Both the position numbers and the translations under genes were made by a program. A stretch of DNA of 64,000 nt from positions 62,001 through 126,000 of the forward strand of contig NZ_SNUQ01000002.1 of NCBI RefSeq assembly GCF_012027555.1, read 5' to 3'. Shown here in pieces: positions 34,877-43,606 of this stretch; position 1 is the stretch's first letter, and each line of letters opens with the position of its first letter. A model generated the notes under the pieces. It saw only the letters and a program-made list of their open reading frames with translations. It did not search any database and was not told the origin of the DNA. The DNA is from Thermococcus sp. CX2. GTDB taxonomy: Archaea > Methanobacteriota_B > Thermococci > Thermococcales > Thermococcaceae.

Positions 34877-36253
34877 TCATTCCTTCTTTAAAACTCCAAC
34901 GTCCTTTGCAAACTCCACGAGGGCATAAGCGGCAGATGCAGCATCCTCAGGTCTCTCATAGCTCGGAATGCCGGCCTTTTCGAGAACTTCCTTAGCCGGC
35001 TCACTTATGTATCCCGCCATGAAGAGCGCCAAGACCGGCTTGCCGTTGTTTACCTCCTTCACGGCCCTGACAACGCCTTCAGCGTGCTCAGTTGGCGTCA
35101 TTCCCGCGAAGGTCGGGACGACGCATATCGCTATGAGCATGTCAACGTTCGGGTCCTCGAGGAGGGCCTTTGCCGTTCTGTAGTAGTCCTCGCCGCGGGC
35201 GCTCGCTATCATATCGACTGGATTCTTCACTGCTGCCATCGGCGGCAGGAAGGAACGGAGCTCCTCTATCGTCTTCTCCTCGAGGTTAGCCAGCTTTAAT
35301 CCGCGCTTGTCAATCTCGTCGGCCGTAAGAACTCCAGGGCCGCCAGCATTGGTCATTATGGCGACACGCTTGCCCTTAGGCAGGGGCTGGGTGAAGGCAC
35401 GAGCCATGCTGAGCATGTCGTCGATGGTTTCGGCAACGATTATGCCGCTCTGCTTGAAGGCGGCCTCGTAAATCTTGTAGGAGCCCGCCAGAGAGCCAGT
35501 ATGACTTGAAGCTGCCCTCGCTCCGCTCTCGCTCTTTCCGGCTTTGAGGACTATGACGGGCTTCTTCTTTGTTACCCGCTTTGCAACCTCCATGAACTTC
35601 CTACCATCCCTGAGCCCCTCGATGTAAAGCGCTATCGCCTTGCTCTCAGGGTCGTCGGCTAAGTACTCCATGAATTCGGCGAAATCAATGTCGGCCATAT
35701 TACCTATGCTGACGAACTTAGAAAAGCCGATGCCCTCCTTGATGGTCTTGTAGATGATTCCAGCCCCCAAAGCTCCGCTCTGGCTGATAAAGGCTATGTC
35801 GCCCTTCTTAGCATTGGTCACGAAGGTGGCGTTCATGCCGTTGTGGGTGTTCATTATTCCGACGCAGTTGGGGCCAACTATTCTCATTCCGTACCTGTGG
35901 GCAATCTCGACGAGCTCACGCTCCTCTTTCTTTCCTTCCTCGCCGGTCTCGCCGAAGCCCGCGGTGATGAGTACTATTCCCTTGACGCCCTTCTCGCCGC
36001 AGTCGATTATCGTTTGCTTGACGAACTTCTTGGGGACAACGATAACCGCTAGCTCCACGTCGTCCGGAATGTCCTTGACGTTCCTGTAGGCCTTGACTCC
36101 CTGAACGATCTCGTCCTTGACGTTCACCGGGTAGACCTTGCCGTCCTGGTACCCTTTGAGATTCTTGAAGACTTCGTAGCCGAGCTTGAGAGGATCGTTA
36201 GAAGCTCCGATCACGGCTATGGCCTTGGGTTTGAAGAAGTAATCAAACGTCAT
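34877..36253 (-). CDS. acdA: ADP-forming acyl-CoA synthetase alpha subunit (ACS II type)
   Basis: 458 aa. CoA-binding domain at the N-terminus (AIAVIGASNDPLKLGYEVFK), succinyl-CoA synthetase-like domain with SQSGALGAGI, and RAASSHTGSLAGSYK, whose His (residue 251) is the phosphorylated residue of this family. The enzyme converts acyl-CoA, ADP and phosphate to acid, CoA and ATP. Position next to iorAB matches the Pyrococcus ACS II alpha gene, which handles indoleacetyl- and phenylacetyl-CoA. The beta subunit is not in the window. ATG 36253 follows GGTGATCCTG. Confidence 0.94.
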   Translation of the reverse strand: MTFDYFFKPKAIAVIGASNDPLKLGYEVFKNLKGYQDGKVYPVNVKDEIVQGVKAYRNVKDIPDDVELAVIVVPKKFVKQTIIDCGEKGVKGIVLITAGFGETGEEGKKEERELVEIAHRYGMRIVGPNCVGIMNTHNGMNATFVTNAKKGDIAFISQSGALGAGIIYKTIKEGIGFSKFVSIGNMADIDFAEFMEYLADDPESKAIALYIEGLRDGRKFMEVAKRVTKKKPVIVLKAGKSESGARAASSHTGSLAGSYKIYEAAFKQSGIIVAETIDDMLSMARAFTQPLPKGKRVAIMTNAGGPGVLTADEIDKRGLKLANLEEKTIEELRSFLPPMAAVKNPVDMIASARGEDYYRTAKALLEDPNVDMLIAICVVPTFAGMTPTEHAEGVVRAVKEVNNGKPVLALFMAGYISEPAKEVLEKAGIPSYERPEDAASAAYALVEFAKDVGVLKKE

Positions 36254-36259
36254 CAGGAT

Positions 36260-36292
36260 CACCGAGCCTAACTCGGTGGAATTCTATATAAG
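36260..36292 (-). promoter_or_regulatory. acdA-iorAB promoter with palindromic operator
   Basis: On the minus strand, TATA box GCTTATATAG (about 36283-36292) is followed by CACCGAG-TTAGG-CTCGGTG (36260-36278), a perfect 7-base inverted repeat. Its downstream arm runs into the Shine-Dalgarno GGTGAT. With a usual 25-base spacing, transcription would start near 36260, so the palindrome fills the space between TATA and start site. Confidence 0.55.
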
Positions 36293-36440
36293 CTTTCTCA
36301 AAACGGGCAGTAAGGCAAATATGAACATGGAAGAGAATAAGTAAAGCTCCCATGAGCTAAAAAGACCATTATTAACCAATTCCTCAAGAGTCGAAAGATT
36401 TAAGTGAGCTTTGGTTATTATATCCGCTAGGGGTGATGAT

Positions 36441-37115
36441 ATGGTGAAGGTGAGGTTTCTGGGCCATGCAGCTTTCGAGATAGTGGGGAGCAAGAGGATT
36501 CTCATCGACCCCTTCTTGACGGGCAACCCGGCCGCGGCGGTAAAGCCCGAGGAGCTTGAAGCCGACCTGGTCCTAGTTACCCACGCCCACGGCGACCACA
36601 TTGGCGATGCCGTATTGATAGCCCAAAGAACCGGCGCTAAGATAGTGGCGATGTACGACATAGCCACCTACCTCATGGAGAACAACAAGGGGATAACGAC
36701 CATAGGCATGAACTACGGCCCGACCGAGATTGATGGCGTGAAAATCGTTCAGGTTCCGGCCTGGCACTCCAGCAGCGACGGCAAGTACAGCATTGGAAAC
36801 GCCTGTGGTTACATCATCGAGCTCGATGGTGTTAAAATCTACCACGCCGGCGACACCTTCGTGTTCAGGGACATGGAGCTGCTCGCAGAGCTCTACGGGC
36901 CGATTGATTTGGCACTTCTCCCAATAGGCGGCCACTTCACGATGGGGCCGAGGGAAGCAGCCAAGGCCGTCGAGTTCCTCAAGCCGAAGAAGGTCGTTCC
37001 GATGCACTACAACACCTGGCCGCCGATTGCCAAAGACCCTGAGGAGTTCAAGAGGCTCGTCGGAGATAAGGCAGAGGTCGTAATACTCAAACCCGGCGAG
37101 AGCCTGGAGCTTTGA
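36441..37115 (+). CDS. UPF0173 metal-dependent hydrolase (metallo-beta-lactamase fold)
   Basis: 224 aa. The HxHxDH zinc motif is VTHAHGDHIGDA (about residues 48-59), followed by KIYHAGDTFVF and LPIGGHFTMG, then VVPMHYNTWP with the last ligand His. This is the compact UPF0173 group of MBL-fold hydrolases with two metals; substrate unknown, often listed as L-ascorbate-6-phosphate lactonase-like. ATG 36441 follows GGGGTGATGAT, and a TATA-like TTATTATATCC lies 20-30 bases upstream, so the leader is short. Confidence 0.9.
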   Translation: MVKVRFLGHAAFEIVGSKRILIDPFLTGNPAAAVKPEELEADLVLVTHAHGDHIGDAVLIAQRTGAKIVAMYDIATYLMENNKGITTIGMNYGPTEIDGVKIVQVPAWHSSSDGKYSIGNACGYIIELDGVKIYHAGDTFVFRDMELLAELYGPIDLALLPIGGHFTMGPREAAKAVEFLKPKKVVPMHYNTWPPIAKDPEEFKRLVGDKAEVVILKPGESLEL

Positions 37116-37160
37116 AAAACCTTTTAAGGAGCTTCCCCTACTCTTTTTTCAGGTGATAAA

Positions 37161-38162
37161 ATGGTTAAAAGGGCCCTTGTCTTGGTGCTCATCCTGTTCA
37201 TGGTTTCGCCCCTCATGCTTTCCCTCTCCGCCGCTCAGGAGGAGACCCCGAAATACGACCTGATAATCGTGAGGAACGATGATTTGATAGATTACATCGT
37301 GGCGTGGCCGTACGCCAAGATGCTCGGTGTCCCTATTCTGCCCGTTGATCCGAAGGAACTCGATCCGGGAACGTTGGCCCAGCTCCAGTCCTATGCCCAG
37401 TCCGGCTGGAACCACGTGCTTATCATAGGGGACTCCCAGGCGGTAAGCAACGATGTTCAGGACGAGCTACTGAACATAGGCTTCGTAGTCGAGAGAATAG
37501 GTGGAGCCGTTAGAACCGAAACTGCCGCAAAGTTAGCCCTACATTTCTACCCCAACGGCGCGGAGACCGTCGTCGTGGCCAGCTCCAGCGACTATGGTTC
37601 GGCTTTGGCAGCGGCTAGATGGGCAATGAACTACAACTACCCTCTGCTCCTCACGCAGGAGGATGCCCTCTCAGACTCAACGGCCGATGCTATCAAGAAG
37701 CTGAAGCCGGAGCTGGTCATCCTAGTGGGAGCGGGCATGTCAAAGGACGTGCAGACGAAGATAGAGGCATTGGGCTACCAAACGTATTGGCTCAAAGAGG
37801 ACATAGAGATAACCGTACCCAAACCCGAAGAGGAAGGAACCAACTGGATCATGGTAATCGCCGCGGTGCTGCTGTCTCTAGCCGTCGCGGTGCCGGTTTC
37901 GCTCTACTACGCCAAGAAGCGCTGGGCCGCCAACAGGGTCCCGATAGAGGTGCTCACGGAGAAGGAGCGCATAGTCGTCAAGGCGATACTCGACAGGGGA
38001 GGCGTTATAAAACAGGAGGAGCTGCCCGAACTGACGGGCTATTCCAGACCGACCATAAGCAGGATAATCCAGGAGCTGGAGAAGAAGCAACTCGTCACGA
38101 GGGAAAAGGTGGGCAAGACATTCATAGTCAAGCTGACAAAAGACATAGTGATTAGGGAATAA
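37161..38162 (+). CDS. Membrane-bound one-component regulator: CW_binding_2-like sensor, TM, winged helix
   Basis: 333 aa. Signal/anchor (residues about 5-25), exported domain (about 30-215) with two Rossmann-like halves typical of cell-wall-binding repeat 2 (LIIVRNDDLIDYIVAWPYAK, VLIIGDSQAV, TVVVASSSDYGSALAAA, PLLLTQED, VILVGAGM), a second membrane helix (229-250), and a cytoplasmic winged helix (about 263-328, recognition helix GYSRPTISRIIQELEKK). The order predicts an external sensor that directly controls DNA binding. Similar architectures exist in Thermococcales, but I know of no studied case. GGTGATAAA precedes the ATG. Confidence 0.82.
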   Translation: MVKRALVLVLILFMVSPLMLSLSAAQEETPKYDLIIVRNDDLIDYIVAWPYAKMLGVPILPVDPKELDPGTLAQLQSYAQSGWNHVLIIGDSQAVSNDVQDELLNIGFVVERIGGAVRTETAAKLALHFYPNGAETVVVASSSDYGSALAAARWAMNYNYPLLLTQEDALSDSTADAIKKLKPELVILVGAGMSKDVQTKIEALGYQTYWLKEDIEITVPKPEEEGTNWIMVIAAVLLSLAVAVPVSLYYAKKRWAANRVPIEVLTEKERIVVKAILDRGGVIKQEELPELTGYSRPTISRIIQELEKKQLVTREKVGKTFIVKLTKDIVIRE

Positions 38163-38238
38163 CGGTCAGCAAGCCCGAACCGCTCATCACGGTTCAGACC
38201 CTTAGCTTTTCTTCATCCCTCAGAAAAAGTGGGAGGGA

Positions 38239-38385
38239 TCAAGCCTTCTTAAAGAGGTGGCCGTGGGCCTTGTTGATGTGCCTCACGTAGTCCTTGCTCC
38301 TGCGGAAGACCATTCCACACCTGGGGCAGCGGAAGTAGAGCTCTCCGTCCCTGTCCTTGAACTTGATGGCCTTCAGCACCGCCAT
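38239..38385 (-). CDS. Small C2H2-type zinc-finger protein, 48 aa
   Basis: A short reading frame on the minus strand with a good Shine-Dalgarno (GGGGGTGGAGGAG) before ATG 38385. It encodes one classical C2H2 finger: [20 protein letters not shown] then INKAHGH, with spacing Cys-x2-Cys-x12-His-x4-His. The remainder is basic and has no other domain. A TATA-like TTAAAAATTC lies about 30 bases upstream. Single-finger proteins of this size are common in Thermococcales and bind nucleic acid or protein; no target is known. Confidence 0.8.
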   Translation of the reverse strand: MAVLKAIKFKDRDGELYFRCPRCGMVFRRSKDYVRHINKAHGHLFKKA

Positions 38386-38504
38386 CTCCTCCACCCCCGC
38401 CGTAGGTAGGAGAATGAATTTTTAAGCTTTATCCCGCTCGCTTCATTGAGCACTATTTCCCGTTGCCATGCACACCCAATCAAAATTTGGAAGAAAAAGG
38501 AAGT

Positions 38505-39317
38505 TCAAATCCAGATCCTGTTGCCCTTGACCTTGAGGTAGCCCAGCGTTTGGAGCTCCTTCAGGAAGTCCTCTATGGCTTCTTCGTCGAAGTATATGTT
38601 AACCCTCTCGCGCTTGCCCTCAACCACTATTGGCTCCCTCTCGAGCAGGGCCTCGATGAGCTCGTTCTTCTTCCTGTACTTCTCAGCCAGCTCGAGGATA
38701 ACATCCGCCAAAACCGAACGAGCAATTCCCTCAAACATGGCCTCGACAATGCTTTCCTCCGTTGCGTACTCCTCAGCTATCTCCAGCGCGGCCTCGACGA
38801 GCTCCCTGTCAACCTCCATGACTTCTACATAGTAGTGCTTCTCCAGCGTGAACTCTGTCACCATGCTCGTCTCAAAGCGCTCCTCCAGCTCTTCCAGATA
38901 CTCTTCGATCTCATCTATCGGGAAGCGCAGCTCAATGGGCAGTCCCTCGAGCCTCGGCTTCTCCATGAGAACGAGCCTTCCGTCTTCTTCCATGACAGCA
39001 CCGACTTCAATGAGGGACGTAACAACAAGCAGCTTACCCAGGTCAGACTCATCAAAGAGCTCCTCAAGTGTCCTTCCCTGGTTTACCTCCCAGTTGCTCA
39101 TTAGGTCGTCGAAAGCCGCCTTGAGCTCCTCCAGGCTTTCCTCGAGGGGTTCTATACCCTCGGCCTTCTCTATAATCTCGGCGTACGTGCCGTTTATGAC
39201 CACGTAGTGCGCTATCTCGGGCGAAACCTCCTCCAGAGTTCGGTTCATTATCCCAGCCCTGCTCAGCTCCCTTGAGAGGGCGTTCATATCGTCCTTGCCC
39301 AGAACCTCGAATCTCAA
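38505..39317 (-). CDS. Hypothetical acidic helical protein
   Basis: 270 aa, not recognised. Very rich in Glu and Leu with long amphipathic helices (EEYLEELEERFETSM, ELVEAALEIAEEYATEE, VILELAEKYRKKNELIEALL). The end DEEAIEDFLKELQTLGYLKV looks like a small winged-helix tail. No membrane segment. The TTG at 39317 follows GGTGAGACAG and is preferred; an ATG at 39347 is possible but its upstream bases are a TATA-like stretch, TTATAACC, rather than a ribosome site. It lies 42 bases after the neighbouring membrane protein gene on the same strand. Confidence 0.62.
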   Translation of the reverse strand: MRFEVLGKDDMNALSRELSRAGIMNRTLEEVSPEIAHYVVINGTYAEIIEKAEGIEPLEESLEELKAAFDDLMSNWEVNQGRTLEELFDESDLGKLLVVTSLIEVGAVMEEDGRLVLMEKPRLEGLPIELRFPIDEIEEYLEELEERFETSMVTEFTLEKHYYVEVMEVDRELVEAALEIAEEYATEESIVEAMFEGIARSVLADVILELAEKYRKKNELIEALLEREPIVVEGKRERVNIYFDEEAIEDFLKELQTLGYLKVKGNRIWI

Positions 39318-39359
39318 CTGTCTCACCGATAAAAAGAGAGACGGCATGGGTTATAACCT

Positions 39360-40001
39360 TTAGGTCTCGATGAGGGTCTCGAGGAGAGCCCTGAGGGGCT
39401 TGTTGTGGAGCCGGCTTATGGTCCCCTTCACTTCGTCCTCAAGGCCCTCGGTGTAGGAAGCGTACAGGTAGAGGGCGTAAGCCATGAGCTTAGGGTCACC
39501 CTCGTTCATTCTCTCAATGGCCCCTGCAAGGACAGGATTCCGGAGGAGCTCCTCGGCGAGGTTCTTCATGGCCTCTTTGTCGTCCTCCTCAATGGCCTTC
39601 CTGAGTGGACGATAGAAGGATGCGATTATCGTCCGAGCGAGCCGCTCTCTTTCCTCAAACTCGTCCATCGGAGTTCCGACTTCCTGATTTTTGCTCCACA
39701 TTAGGTAGAGGATGGGGATGAGAATGATCGAGAGGGCTATGAAAAGGTATGGAAGCAGGGGTATGTTTATTACCCCCGGGAGGCGGTCCTTGATGCTCAT
39801 GAGGGCGAGCAGGCCGACGAGCATCCAGACACCCATGAAGATGGTGTAGTAAACGGAGTAGTCTCTCCTTTTAAGTGCCTTGTACTTCGAGGGTGCTCCT
39901 ATCTCCTCAAGGTAGCGGAGCCTCTCCTCGGCAAACTCTATCTCGGCCTCAAGTCTCTTTATACGCCTGTCCAGCTCTTCCAGAACTTTCTCTTTTCCCA
40001 T
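39360..40001 (-). CDS. Hypothetical membrane protein with N-terminal coiled coil
   Basis: 213 aa. Residues about 4-36 (VLEELDRRIKRLEAEIEFAE) form a coiled coil. Two membrane segments follow (about 50-67 and 80-100), and then a cytoplasmic helical domain of about 110 residues. No family recognised. ATG 40001 overlaps the creatininase stop (TGATG), with GGTGAAGT just before, so translation is coupled to that gene. A structural or regulatory role at the membrane cannot be decided. Confidence 0.65.
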   Translation of the reverse strand: MGKEKVLEELDRRIKRLEAEIEFAEERLRYLEEIGAPSKYKALKRRDYSVYYTIFMGVWMLVGLLALMSIKDRLPGVINIPLLPYLFIALSIILIPILYLMWSKNQEVGTPMDEFEERERLARTIIASFYRPLRKAIEEDDKEAMKNLAEELLRNPVLAGAIERMNEGDPKLMAYALYLYASYTEGLEDEVKGTISRLHNKPLRALLETLIET

Positions 40002-40717
40002 CACACTTCACCCAAGAGCAACCGGGCGATCTTTTCGCTGATTACACCAAGTATTGCCTCGCCGTTCTCCCTCGTCGCCGACCCAGGGTCGTCGTTGACC
40101 CCATCCGGGAACAGTTCCCTCCCTATGTCCTTCCTGATGACCCTAACCCTGCTCGTCCTTTTCTCGCCGACTGCTTTGTCCATCTTCACGAGTTCCGGCC
40201 TTATGGCGAGTATCACCGACGTTTCGTCCTGGCCTGCATGACCCTGGCTAGAGCATATGCTGAGTATGTCCTCCCTGAAGTCGATCCACCAGTTTATGAG
40301 CCATATCTCGGCGTTCGGATAGCTCTCCGCAACTTCCTCGGCGGCCTCAACGAGCGGATAAACGTTGCCCCCATGGCCGTTCATGAGGACTACCCTCTTG
40401 AAGCCCTCCTCGACGAACTCCGAGATGACTTCCCTAACGTAGGCTTTGAATGCATCGGCCCTAACGTCGATGGTCCCAGGATAAACGTTCAGGACGAATG
40501 TATGGCCGTACCATATCGGCGGCGCTATTAGAACGTCCTTCCCCGCTTTTCTCACTCTCTTCTCCACGCGCCTGCAGAGCTCCAGGGGGGCAAAAACGTC
40601 GGTACCAAGCGGCAAATGCCTGCCGTGGGCTTCCACACTCCCAACGGGAATAAGAACCGTGTCTATTGACTTCTTGGCTTCCTCAAAATCAGGCCAGGTG
40701 AGTTCTTCCATCCTCAT
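40001..40717 (-). CDS. Creatininase family amidohydrolase
   Basis: 238 aa. Metal-binding motifs of the family are intact: PVGSVEAHGRHLPLGTDVFA (Glu, His and Asp ligands), LMNGHGGNVYPL and QGHAGQDETSVIL. The family includes creatinine amidohydrolases and enzymes of cofactor synthesis such as MftE and the FAPy deformylase ArfB of archaeal riboflavin/F420 synthesis. Which of these applies is open. The ATG at 40717 follows GGGGATAATT; a second ATG at 40711 is possible. It is 10 bases downstream of the glycosyltransferase stop on the same strand. Confidence 0.85.
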   Translation of the reverse strand: MRMEELTWPDFEEAKKSIDTVLIPVGSVEAHGRHLPLGTDVFAPLELCRRVEKRVRKAGKDVLIAPPIWYGHTFVLNVYPGTIDVRADAFKAYVREVISEFVEEGFKRVVLMNGHGGNVYPLVEAAEEVAESYPNAEIWLINWWIDFREDILSICSSQGHAGQDETSVILAIRPELVKMDKAVGEKRTSRVRVIRKDIGRELFPDGVNDDPGSATRENGEAILGVISEKIARLLLGEV

Positions 40718-40727
40718 AATTATCCCC

Positions 40728-41870
40728 TTATCCCATAAGGAGTGCATCCTCATAAGCCTTTTCTATCGCTACGGTGACTCTCTTCCACGAGTAACGGGTC
40801 TCCACGGCTTTCCTTCCGTTGGTTCCAAACCACTTGCGCAGTTCTTCGTCGTTAAGGAGCTTTTGAATTGCCCGTCTAAGCGAAAGCTCATTGCCTGGCG
40901 GAACGAGGAGTCCACTCTCACTCTCCTTAATTATCTCGGGGATTCCCCCAACGTCCGTCGCGACAACGGGAATGCCTGACGCCATCGCCTCAAGAATTAC
41001 TATGCCGAAAGCTTCAGCTGTAATGGACGGGAGGACAAAGACATCTGCCATGCCGAAGAGCTTCGGAAGGAGAGAGCTTTCCACATAGCCGAGGAAGCGC
41101 ACCCTGTCCTCCACCTTTAGGAACTTAGCCTGCGCCTTCAGGAAGGGGAGCATCTCGCCCGAGCCAACCATGACAAGGGTGGCATCTTCTATTCCGGAGA
41201 ACGCGTTGAGGAGAACCTGCGGGCCCTTGCGGTAGCTCATCCTGCTGACGTACAGGACGACCTTTCCCTCGATACCGAGTTCGTCCTTGAGGCGCTCTCT
41301 TTCCGTTTTACTCAAGGGCTTAAAGATCTCATCGTCCACCCCGTTTGGAATGACCCTCACGGGGACGTCCGTGAAGTGTTTGATGAACGCCTCCGCAGCC
41401 TTGCTGACGGCTATTATCTCGTGGGGATAGCGCAGGTACCTACTGAAGACGGGAATCGTCAGTCCGAGCGCTTCCCAGAGCCTCGACTCGTGGGAGAAGG
41501 ATATGCTGTGGGTCGTCAGGAGCGTGGCCTTCCCGAGGGTTCTGCCAGCTTTGACGGCCTTCAGAGCGAGAGGCGTGAAGGCATGATGGGAGTGTATGAC
41601 ATCGTAATCCCCAAGGAACTCCCCCAACTCCCTGCTCGAGGCAAGGCTGTAGGTCATGTTTATTCCCAAGATTGGACTTATCATCCCGGGAACCTTAACG
41701 AGTTCTATGCCAAAGCGGTTTAGTTCCTCCTCCTTCCCGGTTTCGAGGTCGTTAGTTACGATGGCGACCTCATGGCCGCGTTCCCTGAGATGGATGGCGA
41801 GGTGATGCATGTGGCTCGCGACGCCACCGACTTTTGGGTAATACCAGTCGCTGACGAGAGCGATCCTCAT
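40728..41870 (-). CDS. Glycosyltransferase family 4 protein
   Basis: 380 aa, GT-B fold. N-terminal YYPKVGGVASHMHHLAIHL with the glycine-rich acceptor loop; donor-side motif LPSITAEAFGIVILEAMASG contains the E-x7-E pattern of retaining GT4 enzymes. VLYVSRMSYRKGPQVLLNAF opens the C-terminal domain. It is similar to PimA/PimB-like mannosyltransferases in layout; substrate unknown. The ATG follows GGTGGTGTGA and directly abuts the UbiA stop, so the prenyltransferase and this enzyme may act on one lipid-linked product. Confidence 0.9.
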   Translation of the reverse strand: MRIALVSDWYYPKVGGVASHMHHLAIHLRERGHEVAIVTNDLETGKEEELNRFGIELVKVPGMISPILGINMTYSLASSRELGEFLGDYDVIHSHHAFTPLALKAVKAGRTLGKATLLTTHSISFSHESRLWEALGLTIPVFSRYLRYPHEIIAVSKAAEAFIKHFTDVPVRVIPNGVDDEIFKPLSKTERERLKDELGIEGKVVLYVSRMSYRKGPQVLLNAFSGIEDATLVMVGSGEMLPFLKAQAKFLKVEDRVRFLGYVESSLLPKLFGMADVFVLPSITAEAFGIVILEAMASGIPVVATDVGGIPEIIKESESGLLVPPGNELSLRRAIQKLLNDEELRKWFGTNGRKAVETRYSWKRVTVAIEKAYEDALLMG

Positions 41871-42659
41871 TCACACCACCGCCCCGAGCAAGTGGGTAAT
41901 GAGCAGTGCGACGATTCCAGCGTCCATCAGTCGGTAGTTGCCCCTGATGCTATAGACAGCCACTCCAAGCGCCCCCAGAGCGAAGTTGAAGGAAGCAAGC
42001 AGTAGGACCAGGGAAAGGCCCGAAAAGGCCACCACCAGGATTTCCGAGGTCTCCCTGCCAAGGACTATTGGGGTCGTCTTTAAACCAGCCTTAAGGTCGC
42101 TCTCGTAATCCTCCAGGTGGTTTCTCAGCTCTAGGGCAAAGGAGTAGAGGAGCACCGCGGCAGTTATGGCCATCTCCCCTCGCGTGAGGAGACCGTCGAA
42201 GTAAGCCCCGTAGAGGAAGGGCAGCGCCCCGAAGAATACCCCGTGGGAGATCACGTCGATTATCGGACGGGCCTTCAGCCTCGGTGGGGCGGAGTAAACC
42301 GTTGCCAGGACGACCATAGCCAGATATATTGCGAACTCACCCAATCCGAGGGAGTATGAGAGCAGGATTCCCGGAAGGATTATCGAGAGGGACGAAATCA
42401 CCCCAGCGCGGAAGCTCAGCTCTCCGCTAGCCACAGGGTTCTTGTGCCTCTTTGCTGGATTGAAGGAATCCGTATCGGCGTCGAAACAGTTGTTTATTGC
42501 GAAGGCATAGGCAACATAGAGGACGAGCGAAACCATCAATATGAGGGCATCATAAACATCGGGGCGATTTGGAAAGCTCATGGCCACACCAAGGAGGCCC
42601 ATCCCAATGAAGGCCCTGCCGTCGAGTACTCGGGTGTTCTTAAGTATCGCTCGAAACAC
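41871..42659 (-). CDS. UbiA-family prenyltransferase
   Basis: 262 aa with eight or nine membrane helices. The two Mg/diphosphate-binding motifs are NNCFDADTDSFNPAKRHKNP (first Asp-rich motif) and LEDYESDLKAG (second). The family transfers prenyl chains to aromatic or phosphorylated acceptors; archaeal members include DGGGP synthase for lipid synthesis and others of unknown acceptor. The GTG start at 42659 follows GGAGGTGAT. It heads the UbiA-GT4-creatininase-membrane protein-DUF string, which could serve synthesis of a glycolipid or quinone-like compound. Confidence 0.87.
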   Translation of the reverse strand: MFRAILKNTRVLDGRAFIGMGLLGVAMSFPNRPDVYDALILMVSLVLYVAYAFAINNCFDADTDSFNPAKRHKNPVASGELSFRAGVISSLSIILPGILLSYSLGLGEFAIYLAMVVLATVYSAPPRLKARPIIDVISHGVFFGALPFLYGAYFDGLLTRGEMAITAAVLLYSFALELRNHLEDYESDLKAGLKTTPIVLGRETSEILVVAFSGLSLVLLLASFNFALGALGVAVYSIRGNYRLMDAGIVALLITHLLGAVV

Positions 42660-42702
42660 GCGTGAATCACCTCCAAAAATTCCAAAAGTTTAAGGGAGCG
42701 GG

Positions 42703-43554
42703 TTAGGCCCTCTTCTCGAGGAGCTCCCTCACGTACCTGGGCATCTGGAAAAGGGTCTCGTGCCTCTCCGGGTCGTAGTAGTAGAGGCCGAGCCCTTTGG
42801 CCCTCTCCAAATCGACCTTTCTGAAGTCAATGTCACCTTTGACTCCAACGAGGAAGCTCCACGGCGAGGCGTAGCCTATCACCGGGAAGCTGAAGTAGTG
42901 CACCTCGTCGAAGACGTTCTTCATGCCCCGGTAGGCATCGAGGAGCTCGTTGGTGAAGAGGTAGACGCTGCCCGACTGGGTTATGTATAGGCCTTTCTTG
43001 TTGAGCTTCTCGTAAGCTGTCTTGAAGAACTCCTCGCTGAAGAGCATCTTCGCAGGTCCGACCGGGTCGGTCGAGTCCACTATTATAACGTCGAACTTCT
43101 CGTTGGTGTTCCTCAGGAACTCCACGCCGTCGCCGACCATAACCTCTGCCCTCGGATCCTCGAAGGCCCCTTTATCTATGCCGAGGTAGAGCCTGGAGAC
43201 CTCTATGACCATCTCGTCTATCTCCACCATCACGGCCCTCTCGACAGTTTCGTGCTTGAGAACCTCCCTCAGCGTCCCGCCGTCACCGCCACCTATAATG
43301 AGCACATTCTTTGGATTCGGGTGCGCGAGCATGACGGGGTGAACGAGAGGCTCGTGGTAGCTCTCTTCACCGATCTCGACCAGCTGAACAGTCCCATCGA
43401 GGACGAGGAGCTTGCCAAAGCCTTCGGTCTCGTAAAGTTCGAGTCTTTGATACTTTGTCTGAGTCTCAAACAAGCGCTCCTTAACCTTGAAACCCACCCC
43501 GTAGCCGCGGGGATACCATTCAATGAAAGCGTTCTCCCTCTCGTTGAATCCCAT
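42703..43554 (-). CDS. speE: Aminopropyltransferase (spermidine synthase family)
   Basis: 283 aa. Decarboxylated-SAM site: [18 protein letters not shown] and [15 protein letters not shown]; the catalytic Asp is in [19 protein letters not shown]-terminal beta domain as in polyamine synthases. In Thermococcus the enzyme transfers aminopropyl to agmatine, giving N1-aminopropylagmatine that is later cut to spermidine; long and branched polyamines follow. It lies 52 bases after pdaD on the same strand, in the same pathway. The stop precedes the UbiA operon start. Confidence 0.94.
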   Translation of the reverse strand: MGFNERENAFIEWYPRGYGVGFKVKERLFETQTKYQRLELYETEGFGKLLVLDGTVQLVEIGEESYHEPLVHPVMLAHPNPKNVLIIGGGDGGTLREVLKHETVERAVMVEIDEMVIEVSRLYLGIDKGAFEDPRAEVMVGDGVEFLRNTNEKFDVIIVDSTDPVGPAKMLFSEEFFKTAYEKLNKKGLYITQSGSVYLFTNELLDAYRGMKNVFDEVHYFSFPVIGYASPWSFLVGVKGDIDFRKVDLERAKGLGLYYYDPERHETLFQMPRYVRELLEKRA

Positions 43555-43606
43555 AAACTCCCACCCCTAAAAGCTGAAGAAGAGAAAGGGCTTAAAAACT
43601 AAACCC

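Noticed and set aside
34877-36253. Loss of the acyl-CoA synthetase beta subunit
   Set aside because: In Thermococcales alpha and beta genes are normally unlinked, so absence from the window is expected.
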